Source: a virus
Virus record (IMG/VR): IMGVR_UViG_3300031469_000005
Span: 48,887 to 112,886 of that record
Strand: one strand, 5' to 3'
DNA length: 64,000 nucleotides
Position 1 is the first letter of the stretch. Every line of letters begins with the position of its first letter. The notes below the pieces were generated by a model. It made no database searches. It was not told the origin of the DNA and saw nothing but the letters and a program-made list of their open reading frames with translations. Of the stretch, positions 57,237 to 64,000 are shown one piece after another. The position numbers and the translations under genes are program-made.

Positions 57237-57920
57237 ATGGCAAGGTTATTTCTGGGACCGAGAGAAATAGCGTTCGTGAACGATATTACCAAGGAACTTA
57301 TTTCCGACGTCAACGACCAAAATATTTTTCTGTATACAATTTCAGAAAAAATGACTCTCGCTCACGACGTTTACCATGAAAGTCAACACAAGGCATTCAA
57401 CAATCCCGTAAAACTTGCTTGTTTTGTTGACGCGATCCTACAGGAAGATACAAAGATCGATCAATTCGGTATTGATTCAACGTACAAGGTTGAATGCTAC
57501 GTTCAGTACAAGGATCTCGTTGATCGCGGCATCGAGATCAACGTTGGTGATTTCTTTTCTTTCAGCGACATATTTTTCGAGATCACGCAAATGAAGGCGA
57601 TCAAGAACATATGGGGTCAAGCTGAACACAAGAACGGTTTAGTTTTCGTTGGAACGAAGGCTCGTGATGATCAATTCAAAGCATTGCTACACGGACCAAC
57701 CGATATCAAGTACACCGATGAGGACGCGGTTCAAAAGAAGTTCGTGCAGGAGCGCGGAGAGAGCGAGAATTCCGAAGGTCTCACGGGAGATACAAGAGAA
57801 TTGCGTGAAGTCCTCGGAAAACCGATCACTGGACCGAAAGAAGTTTCAGAACGAGGTGCCGTACTGGATGATTCTCACTACAAGTCTAGTTTTTACGGCG
57901 ATTCTGACGACGATCAGTAG
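57237..57920 (+). CDS. Putative head-tail connector virion protein, 227 aa
   Basis: MARLFLGPREIAFVNDITKE, then a beta-rich body with YVQYKDLVDRGIEINVGD and FFSFSDIFFEITQMK. The N-terminal xxxLGxREIxFxNDxxKE style occurs in T4-type neck proteins as I recall it. Divergent from the neighbouring neck-like gene. Not certain. Confidence 0.5.
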   Translation: MARLFLGPREIAFVNDITKELISDVNDQNIFLYTISEKMTLAHDVYHESQHKAFNNPVKLACFVDAILQEDTKIDQFGIDSTYKVECYVQYKDLVDRGIEINVGDFFSFSDIFFEITQMKAIKNIWGQAEHKNGLVFVGTKARDDQFKALLHGPTDIKYTDEDAVQKKFVQERGESENSEGLTGDTRELREVLGKPITGPKEVSERGAVLDDSHYKSSFYGDSDDDQ

Positions 57921-58019
57921 TACACGTAACGCTTACAATTTTACAATTCAATTGAACCCTTTCCAATAAAAAGATACGTGTACATGTTCGCATGACAATG
58001 TCATCAGCATTAATCGTTT

Positions 58020-59009
58020 TCACGTACCACTTTCAATCAATGATGCACGAGTGACGTTCACGAATTCTGGATCGATCTTCAGATCCATCAAGTTATCAAC
58101 GCCTTGGTACGACATCCCACTTCTCACACCTTGCATCAGTTCATCGATCACCGACTCAGTCGAACCCTTGAATGGAACGAACTTGGAAACACCTTCAACG
58201 TGATGATTCTTCAAGGTTGATGAACCAGAGTACTGCTTGTACTTCTTTCCTTCGAATTCAATCACCTCTCCAGGCGATGAATCAGTTCCCGCTAAAATAC
58301 TTCCTAGCATCACAGCGTGAGAAAAACAGAGCGCCTTCACAATGTCTCCTGACGTTCGGAACCCGCCATCGGCTATGATCGTTGGTTTCTTGCCCGCTTT
58401 CGTTTCGAACGATGACCAGACATTATCTAATGCTGTCAATTGTGGAACTCCATTACCAGTCTTGATTCGAGTCGTGCACAACGATCCCGGACCAACACCG
58501 ATCTTGACCACATCCGCTCCCGCGTTGACAAGATCCCAGGCACCCTCGGGAGTACAAACATTTCCTGCAATCAACAGTATGTTCGGAAATTCCCCCGCTA
58601 TCATGTTCGTCATTTCTAAACATGCTTCCATGTGACCGTGTGCAACGTCAATGCAAACGATACGTGCGTTCGTCTCATTGAGCAAGAACCTCGATTCGAC
58701 AACATCGTTGACTCCGATCGAAATTCCAACATTGTTCGGATGAACCTTGGAAGCGTACTCGTAATCACGAACCTGTTGACTTGTACTCGTGAACCTATGC
58801 AATAAACCAAGACCTCCAAGTTTAGCGATGTTCATCGCCATATCAGGTCCCGTGACCGTTTTCATGTTAGATGAAACGAGAGGAACTGAAAGAAATATTC
58901 CTTTCCCCAGATCAACGTTTGTGTTAACGAGCGATCTGGATCTTATCGTGCTATGTTTTGGCACGAGCAAGACATCATCGAACGTGAATGCGGGTGAAAT
59001 TCGAATCAT
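58020..59009 (-). CDS. IMP dehydrogenase / GMP reductase family enzyme
   Basis: 329 aa, catalytic barrel only, without CBS domains. [25 protein letters not shown]-type [14 protein letters not shown], the phosphate-loop [14 protein letters not shown] with the catalytic Cys, [17 protein letters not shown] and [11 protein letters not shown]. These enzymes interconvert IMP, XMP and GMP. The size and the lack of CBS suit GMP reductase, but the two activities cannot be separated by eye. It would tune the purine pool for phage DNA synthesis. Coupled to the upstream gene by ATGA. Confidence 0.88.
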   Translation of the reverse strand: MIRISPAFTFDDVLLVPKHSTIRSRSLVNTNVDLGKGIFLSVPLVSSNMKTVTGPDMAMNIAKLGGLGLLHRFTSTSQQVRDYEYASKVHPNNVGISIGVNDVVESRFLLNETNARIVCIDVAHGHMEACLEMTNMIAGEFPNILLIAGNVCTPEGAWDLVNAGADVVKIGVGPGSLCTTRIKTGNGVPQLTALDNVWSSFETKAGKKPTIIADGGFRTSGDIVKALCFSHAVMLGSILAGTDSSPGEVIEFEGKKYKQYSGSSTLKNHHVEGVSKFVPFKGSTESVIDELMQGVRSGMSYQGVDNLMDLKIDPEFVNVTRASLIESGT

Positions 59010-59221
59010 TCTATCGATTTTATCTCATGCATCAACCAATGTTCATCAATTTGATTATCATACAGTATAACGGGAAAAACACGGAGCGCGCTCGAGGTGC
59101 ATTCGTACGCTATTATTTTTTGATGACCGTCATTCGATACGATCAAGTACTGAACCTTTTTGTACTGGCTCAATTTGTTGCTGGTTAACAGAACACCCGG
59201 TTTGAGTTCGCTGAACTTCAT
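59006..59221 (-). CDS. PGD-motif family protein, 71 aa
   Basis: MKFSELKPGVLLTSNKLSQY with GV in place of GD, then VQYLIVSNDG and RVFPVILYDN strands. ATGA overlaps on both sides, so it is coupled with the IMPDH/GMPR gene. Confidence 0.68.
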   Translation of the reverse strand: MKFSELKPGVLLTSNKLSQYKKVQYLIVSNDGHQKIIAYECTSSALRVFPVILYDNQIDEHWLMHEIKSIE

Positions 59222-59652
59222 GGAGTTACTGAACGACGTTTCTCGTAATCTCTGCACCATACCTTTGCAGCCTGTTGAGCACGATTCGGAAATCGAACCT
59301 CTGTTTCAACACCGTTCACACCGTTCACAACGGTAACGGTAACAACTGGAAGGTTGATTGTAATGTTTTTCATGATCTCGTAAGTAACCTCAATCGCAGT
59401 GAACTTCTCGGGCAACGTGACAGTACGCCGTTCAAAGTTAGACACTTCCAAGCGACCCACTGCGATCTTACGTGCCATCTTTTTATCGAAATTTTCCCGT
59501 GAATTCACGACAGAGATTGCAAACAAAACCTGACGATCTTGTTCATCCTTGACACCGGTGACGTAGGATGCGATGCATCCAATCGGATCGCCACGATGTC
59601 CCGCGTTTGAATTCTTGACTCGAATGTACGTGATCTTGTAGTTGTTATTCAT
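59218..59652 (-). CDS. Hypothetical protein, 144 aa
   Basis: ATG 59652 (MNNNYKITYIRVKNSNAGHR) is preferred to 59679. QVLFAISVVNSRENFDKKMARKIA and VGRLEVSNF are conserved in style among phages; the C-terminal part has VTVVNGVNGVET. Function unknown. Confidence 0.6.
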   Translation of the reverse strand: MNNNYKITYIRVKNSNAGHRGDPIGCIASYVTGVKDEQDRQVLFAISVVNSRENFDKKMARKIAVGRLEVSNFERRTVTLPEKFTAIEVTYEIMKNITINLPVVTVTVVNGVNGVETEVRFPNRAQQAAKVWCRDYEKRRSVTP

Positions 59653-59731
59653 GTTTTCTCTTTCTTTTAAGGTTTCCACTTATGTTCTGTTAATTTTTGA
59701 CCTGCACGAAAAATGTCGAAATGGTTGTTGA

Positions 59732-59914
59732 TCAATCCCAGATTCCGATCGTACGATCGTTGTTTTTTGTTCTTGCCAAACGAAATATCGAATTTTCCCA
59801 AAAAAATGTCGTGATTTTATCATCGTCGACACATACAACGATTTCAATCGTTCTGTATATTCCGAACGTGCAAATCATATCACCCGGAATAATTTGGCTC
59901 CAGAATTGGATCAT
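59732..59914 (-). CDS. PGD-motif family protein, 60 aa
   Basis: MIQFWSQIIPGDMICTFGIY, then IEIVVCVDDDKITTFF. Smallest complete-looking member; the C-terminal IxRxGK motif is absent. Directly after a small membrane protein gene. Confidence 0.68.
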   Translation of the reverse strand: MIQFWSQIIPGDMICTFGIYRTIEIVVCVDDDKITTFFWENSIFRLARTKNNDRTIGIWD

Positions 59915-59917
59915 AAA

Positions 59918-60010
59918 TCACCGAAAAAAGAAACATACGATCTTTCCAATGAAGAATCCCAGAAAAAGACACAAGATCAAGAATCCGATTGTCAACATTG
60001 TCTCCTTCAT
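59918..60010 (-). CDS. Small membrane protein, 30 aa
   Basis: MKETMLTIGFLILCLFLGFF then IGKIVCFFFR, one transmembrane helix. ATG 60010 lies 5 nt after a -10; an internal ATG 59998 has an AAGGAG site in front and is an alternative. First gene of a two-gene unit with 59732-59914. Confidence 0.6.
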   Translation of the reverse strand: MKETMLTIGFLILCLFLGFFIGKIVCFFFR

Positions 60011-60015
60011 TTAAC

Positions 60016-60045
60016 ATGGTATCATGCTTCAATGAGAAAGAACAC
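60016..60045 (-). promoter_or_regulatory. Extended -10 promoter, leaderless type
   Basis: -35 GTGTTC (60045-60040), 18 nt spacer, TGATACCAT (-10 at 60021-60016), 5 nt before ATG 60010. Confidence 0.75.
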
Positions 60046-60141
60046 AACTTCAATGAACGGTCAAGATTGTTCTTCTTTGAATGATTAAGTTTCCATAATC
60101 AAAACTAAGAAAATTAAGTTAAGACCGATCTAGAAATCGTA

Positions 60142-60534
60142 TTATGCCTTACGGGCTGGTACGATGGAGAATGTGGGACCGAACATCTCGAATTGATCAT
60201 TTCCACCCGCACTCATACGAGAATCACCCACATAACAATCGTATCCCATGTAATAGAGAACCTCGTTCAAATTTGGATCCCTTGCTGAACCTCTGAGGTG
60301 TTCATTGTTGATCTTTTGAGGAGGTTTAATGAATTGCAATTTCAACGTAAAAAAGCGTAGCGTGATAGCGGGATTCGGTTTGCACGGTTCACTGTGGGTC
60401 TCAGTTCTCTCCAAGATCGTTACAAGAGAACCGCTAGACAGAAAGATCTCGCCCTCATTTCTTGAGTAATTGTGATTCGCAGAAACGTGCGCATCGAAAC
60501 GAACCGTGTTACACTCTGGTACGAAATTATTCAT
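60142..60534 (-). CDS. Hypothetical protein, 130 aa
   Basis: MNNFVPECNTVRFDAHVSAN, GEIFLSSGSLVTILERTE, ITLRFFTLKLQFIKP and GYDCYVGDS. Beta-rich. It has its own promoter and no close downstream partner. Function unknown. Confidence 0.6.
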   Translation of the reverse strand: MNNFVPECNTVRFDAHVSANHNYSRNEGEIFLSSGSLVTILERTETHSEPCKPNPAITLRFFTLKLQFIKPPQKINNEHLRGSARDPNLNEVLYYMGYDCYVGDSRMSAGGNDQFEMFGPTFSIVPARKA

Positions 60535-60539
60535 GACTC

Positions 60540-60569
60540 ATTCTAACAATTTCTTGAACGAAAGAACAC
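60540..60569 (-). promoter_or_regulatory. Extended -10 promoter, leaderless type
   Basis: -35 GTGTTC (60569-60564), 18 nt spacer, TGTTAGAAT (-10 at 60545-60540), 5 nt before ATG 60534. Confidence 0.8.
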
Positions 60570-60635
60570 CAATAAAACACGTCGTAGATGTTCTTCTTTT
60601 GGAGATTATGATTCCCCAATCAAAGCATCAAGAAT

Positions 60636-61748
60636 TCATTGAGATGAAACGTGAGTCAATCGAGATGCGATCAAATCATGTATCGATGCTTGTTTGATCG
60701 CTGTTTTTACCTCAGCATCGGTGAAACGGACTAAATTCAACGAATTATCTCTGAACCAAAAATCTTGTTCACGATCCGTTTCGTACTTTCGAAGTATGAC
60801 GACATCACGAGATGTCTTGAACTTTTTGATTTCATCGAGCGAACGATCAAGACCATGCCAGTAAACGCCGTCGAACTGAACGTAAGTGTTGATCGATTTG
60901 ACGTGAAAATCAATTGACCACTTTTTATTGATCATGATCTGACGTTCAACATCATGATCACCAAATTGAATTGTCAGGATTTTGAAGAATTCGTCCTCGG
61001 TTCGCGATTGACGATACGAACCGTTTCGTTTCATCGTTTGGTGTGCCTTTTCACTGAATTTCGGGTGCTCGAGTGGAGAATTAACTCCATAACGTTCGTT
61101 CAATGATTTTTTACGTTCGATTTTGAATTTAGTAGTTGTAACATACTCAGGTGTTCCATAGCGATCTTGAATTGTGGCATTTCTTTTAGCACGTACTTTT
61201 AGATTTTGTAGCGCGTTATCACATCCGTAAATTTCATTAATTGTTTGAATTTGTTTTTGACGAATCAATGGAACCTTTGACACATGATCAACACCATAAC
61301 GTTCAAGACATGTCATTTTCTTTGCATTCTTGGTGATCTCGCTAGAATGTGCCAAAGAAATTTTATCTCGTACTTCCTTCGATTGTGAAGGTCGTTCCGT
61401 TCCATACCTTTCAAGGGACGTTTTCTTGATTCGTTCTTGAACGTCAAGATTTTGTCCAGGACTATCGCAACCGTAGATTCGATTGTTCGTGTTTTTAATC
61501 TTATCTCTTACGTTTTTTGATTGTGCGGCGGGATGACCGTACCGCAGGATGTTTGTTGCTTTTCGCTGAAGTTTTACACGTTCTGGATGCGATTTATTGT
61601 ACTTTGAAACGTATTCACCATACTGAGAATCGAACATTCGAACCTTGTAGGTTGCGCGAACGTACGAAGTTTCATCCAGTTGAACCTGTTCACCATGAAT
61701 TTCGTGAATTCGTGATTTTATTTCTTCGACAGAAACCTTCAATGTCAT
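60636..61748 (-). CDS. VSR-fold homing endonuclease with repeated modules
   Basis: 370 aa, paralogue of 43882-45024. C-terminal HDVERQIMINKKWSIDFHVK, YVQFDGVYWHGLDRS and FTDAEVKTAI form the Vsr/EDxHD-type domain. The middle has about six repeats of the type 'RYGxxxPxQSxxVRxK' (LRYGHPAAQSKNVRDKIKN, ERYGTERPSQSKEVRDKI). The repeats should read long DNA sites. Inserted near the virion block. Confidence 0.85.
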   Translation of the reverse strand: MTLKVSVEEIKSRIHEIHGEQVQLDETSYVRATYKVRMFDSQYGEYVSKYNKSHPERVKLQRKATNILRYGHPAAQSKNVRDKIKNTNNRIYGCDSPGQNLDVQERIKKTSLERYGTERPSQSKEVRDKISLAHSSEITKNAKKMTCLERYGVDHVSKVPLIRQKQIQTINEIYGCDNALQNLKVRAKRNATIQDRYGTPEYVTTTKFKIERKKSLNERYGVNSPLEHPKFSEKAHQTMKRNGSYRQSRTEDEFFKILTIQFGDHDVERQIMINKKWSIDFHVKSINTYVQFDGVYWHGLDRSLDEIKKFKTSRDVVILRKYETDREQDFWFRDNSLNLVRFTDAEVKTAIKQASIHDLIASRLTHVSSQ

Positions 61749-61772
61749 AAAAGCTAATCATTTCAACAACTT

Positions 61773-62984
61773 TCACCCCACGGTGATGGCCTTTCCCAAT
61801 GGTACGACCATGTACTTAAGTTGTTTGTTCAGATTCTCTGCAATTGAGGCTTCACGTTCAACAATTTTATCGTACATTAACTCACCCAAGTATTCAAGAA
61901 GTTGATCAACCAGTTTTGACTGGTCTTCCCGACCTTGTTGAACTAGTTCAGCACCGTTCAAACGAACTTCGGCATTTGGAACGGGAATTGTATCGAATTT
62001 GGAACGAATTAGCCCCAAGAGTTCTTTACACAAAGCAAGAACGTATTGGCGGATCCATTGTCTGCCTGGCTGGGTGATTGTAGTGAAAGGAAGGACTCCG
62101 AATGGAATGTTGCTGGGTCCCGAGATACCGTAGATCGAATCGTCTTGATACGCGATACCGTTGAGAGCTCCATTACCAGATGCGGCTAGAGGATCGACGT
62201 ACGGAAAGACACGAACGAACAATTTTTGTCCAGGCATGAACGACGTTGGGATGGGATAGATTCGAATCTTGCTACCCGTTATTCGGTACGAGTAATTCGA
62301 TCTTCGTACTCGAAACGATGTTTCGAGCATTTGTCGTCTAAGGACATCTTCAAACACGGGATAGACGTAGAAAATTGAACTATTAATGTAACTTTCATAG
62401 TTGAAGTTCGTCGCGAGGAAATTCGTGATGTTACTAGAGTTCAACAGGTACCCCTGAGCCGCCAATGGTTCAAAGTGCATGATCTCGAGAACTGTCAACT
62501 TCCCCTTCGAGCCGGAAGGAATTGCATCAACAACAAGCGACCCGCTCATCGTCCCACTAAAGATTCGCAGCTCGGTGTAAAGATCGTAATCTTGTCTTCC
62601 CGCCTCTAGGTCAAAGTAACCCTCAATTGCGTTGAACGCACCACCGATGCCCGTGAACGAGGCGTACGGTTCAGCCATGCGATTCAGGAATTCAAACGTT
62701 CTGTGGGGGTAGAGGTTCGTGAGATCCAAAGTGCCAGTTGGAAGCCCCAGCACACCAACGAGCTCGTTCTTTGTACGTAGTTCGTGAATGTATCGAGCAT
62801 ACGTCAAACATGCCTGTTCGAACATTGCCCAAATTTGCTTCGAGGTCAGCTCGACGCTGAGAACATCATCGCCCAGGGCCCTCTTGACGAACAGAACCAT
62901 GTTGTCAGCTTCTGAGCGAAAAGATGCCTCGTTATCAAAAAATGAAAAAGGAGTTGGATGTATCGTCTGAGCGAAAGTTGTCAT
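61773..62984 (-). CDS. Neck-like virion protein, 403 aa
   Basis: ATG 62984 overlaps the stop of the J-domain gene (TAATG). MTTFAQTIHPTPFSFFDNEA, LTSKQIWAMFEQACLTYARY, ITGSKIRIYPIPTSF and ELLGLIRSKFDTIPVPNAEV; C-terminal coil (ASIAENLNKQLKYMV). The layout resembles large-phage neck/connector proteins, but no family could be fixed. Confidence 0.5.
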   Translation of the reverse strand: MTTFAQTIHPTPFSFFDNEASFRSEADNMVLFVKRALGDDVLSVELTSKQIWAMFEQACLTYARYIHELRTKNELVGVLGLPTGTLDLTNLYPHRTFEFLNRMAEPYASFTGIGGAFNAIEGYFDLEAGRQDYDLYTELRIFSGTMSGSLVVDAIPSGSKGKLTVLEIMHFEPLAAQGYLLNSSNITNFLATNFNYESYINSSIFYVYPVFEDVLRRQMLETSFRVRRSNYSYRITGSKIRIYPIPTSFMPGQKLFVRVFPYVDPLAASGNGALNGIAYQDDSIYGISGPSNIPFGVLPFTTITQPGRQWIRQYVLALCKELLGLIRSKFDTIPVPNAEVRLNGAELVQQGREDQSKLVDQLLEYLGELMYDKIVEREASIAENLNKQLKYMVVPLGKAITVG

Positions 62985-64000
62985 TACTTCTTTTCCCACT
63001 CCTGCGTGTGTCCGTCAGACGGTCGCGTGACCTTCAACTTATCACCGTCAAGCGCGACGTTCGCCTTCTCACCCGGCTTGAACTTTGAGTTATTCTTTCC
63101 GAATATATTGCTGTCGAATCCCGTGTGAACGTCGAACCCATATTTCTTACCGTAAACTTTACGAGATTTTGCGAATGCTGGATCAACTGGAGACGTTTTT
63201 TGAGCAGTTTCACCTGAATACGCTCCTACGCCCGGACTCTTTGGTTTTCGAGGCCCCATTCCGTCAGCATACGACGTATCGTACTTCTTTTGTGGGGGTT
63301 CCGGTCGCTTCATTTGCTCTTGGTAACCCTTGGCGAGCTTTTCGGAGATCTTTTTGTTAATGAATTCTTGTGCCTTTGCCTTTGACATGAATGGATAATC
63401 CGCATGTTGTCCTTGGGTTCCAATTCGTCCCCAATTCACACTAACATCGAACGCATCAGCTTCGATGTTCTTCGCAGGTTCCATCTTCACGCTCCAGAAC
63501 TTCGATGAATTACCTCCAATGAAGGTGAAACGACGTTCGGTGTACATGGGACTCTCGTAATCTTTCTTTGCTTGTGCCCATTCACGAGCCTCAGCCTCAG
63601 CTCTTGCATATGATCTGGCCGCTTTAGCTTCTTTTTCAGCTGCACGTCGTTTATCATCAGCGGCCGCCGCTGATTTATTACGTTCACGTTCACGTTTCGC
63701 TGCATCTCTGCGTGCTTGATCCTCCGCGGCGGTGGGATTACGTGCGGCATGTTGTTGCGTATGTTTGGACTTAAAGAAATCTTCCCAAGGATTTGCGTTG
63801 TGGGTTGAACTGCGTGTATTTGATGAGGTAGTAGATCCCAATTCCCTGTCGAGGTTCGCTCTTTTAGTGGGGTCACTGAGAATCGCTTTCGCCGCATTGA
63901 CACGTACCATATCGGTCGTCGCAGTGGGAGACTTGTTGACATCGGGATGCATTTCACGAGCCTTCTTTCTGTAGGCGATTTTAATCTCGTCTTCAGAGGC
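62984..64000 (-). CDS. J-domain protein with internal WGR domain (5' end cut by window)
   Basis: The frame is open to the right edge; 338 residues are seen. The first visible part EIKIAYRKKAREMHPDVNKS contains the HPD of a DnaJ J-domain, followed by RVNAAKAILSDPTKRANLD. A long Ala/Lys/Arg-rich coil comes next. A WGR domain then reads FWSVKMEPAKNIE, VSVNWGRIGTQGQ and KAQEFINKKISEKLAKGY. A C-terminal basic domain (KYGFDVHTGFDSN, GEKANVALDGDKLKV) ends it. J-domains recruit Hsp70; WGR domains occur in PARPs and bacterial DNA-binding proteins. This combination is new to me. Confidence 0.8.
   Translation of the reverse strand, partial: ASEDEIKIAYRKKAREMHPDVNKSPTATTDMVRVNAAKAILSDPTKRANLDRELGSTTSSNTRSSTHNANPWEDFFKSKHTQQHAARNPTAAEDQARRDAAKRERERNKSAAAADDKRRAAEKEAKAARSYARAEAEAREWAQAKKDYESPMYTERRFTFIGGNSSKFWSVKMEPAKNIEADAFDVSVNWGRIGTQGQHADYPFMSKAKAQEFINKKISEKLAKGYQEQMKRPEPPQKKYDTSYADGMGPRKPKSPGVGAYSGETAQKTSPVDPAFAKSRKVYGKKYGFDVHTGFDSNIFGKNNSKFKPGEKANVALDGDKLKVTRPSDGHTQEWEKK

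Noticed and set aside
1-64000. tRNA genes, CRISPR arrays, IS elements, integrase or attachment sites
   Set aside because: Scanned by eye for cloverleaf/T-loop patterns, regular repeats and transposase motifs; none convincing.

Overview
The window is a gene-dense stretch of a large tailed-phage genome (contractile-tail, myovirus type). Two full-length tail-sheath paralogues, head/neck-like virion genes, homing endonucleases of three families, a phage sigma factor and many short ORFs that overlap at ATGA or TAATG junctions point to this. No tRNA, rRNA, integrase, IS element or CRISPR array was seen. The host is unknown. A lipoprotein-type signal on a small protein and a signal-bearing serine protease fit a diderm bacterium. 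The window's left end cuts a small basic-protein gene and its right end cuts a J-domain gene.

Layout. 1-7500 (minus): small unknowns, a T4-type ATP DNA ligase, a MoxR-like AAA+ ATPase and a RadA-like ATPase. 7597-25557 (plus): VWA/metallopeptidase partner of the MoxR protein, ATP-type PEP carboxykinase, sigma-70-type factor followed by a separate HTH protein, Ku plus a second ATP ligase (NHEJ-like pair), TPR protein, P-loop kinase, NADAR protein, metalloprotease-like protein and UDP-xylose synthase. 25523-30349 (minus): class I fructose-1,6-bisphosphatase, translation factor IF-1, GroEL, AAA+ ATPase. 30403-31125 (plus): one exported trypsin-like protease. 31117-36906 (minus): MBD4/EndoIII-type glycosylase, Nudix hydrolase, FEN-type 5' nuclease, minimal nucleotidyltransferase, virion-like protein. 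36922-43901 (plus): HNH endonucleases, NMNAT-like adenylyltransferase, fringe-like glycosyltransferase, HEIGH metalloprotein, cREC cyclic-phosphate domain protein. 43882-64000 (mostly minus): virion block with two roughly 1000-aa sheath proteins, neck-like proteins, several proteins sharing an N-terminal LRxxIxEE-type helix, VSR-fold and GIY-YIG homing endonucleases, an IMPDH/GMPR enzyme and a J-domain/WGR fusion.

Three patterns cut across the gene list. (1) About 25 small proteins share an N-terminal [L/I/V]xPGD[L/M/I/V] motif, a predicted all-beta body and, in a subset, a C-terminal IxRxGKxI motif. I call them the PGD-motif family; I do not recognise it. Several copies are broken by frameshift or nonsense changes or are fragments. 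(2) At least 26 promoters on both strands share one architecture: -35 [G/T]TGTT[C/T], a 16-18 nt spacer and an extended -10 TGNTANNAT. In 19 of them the -10 box ends only 5-7 nt before the start codon, which predicts leaderless mRNAs. A second motif, ATACTTA[A/T], precedes structural and some other genes and may be the late promoter. (3) The metabolic genes form a coherent set: PEPCK and FBPase push carbon towards hexose phosphates, UDP-xylose synthase and a glycosyltransferase make and use sugar nucleotide, IMPDH/GMPR adjusts purines, and NMNAT-like and NADAR proteins touch NAD/ADP-ribose chemistry.

Start codons were chosen from overlap with the upstream gene, Shine-Dalgarno sites, or the -10 spacing just described. 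Functions marked hypothetical are not recognised.
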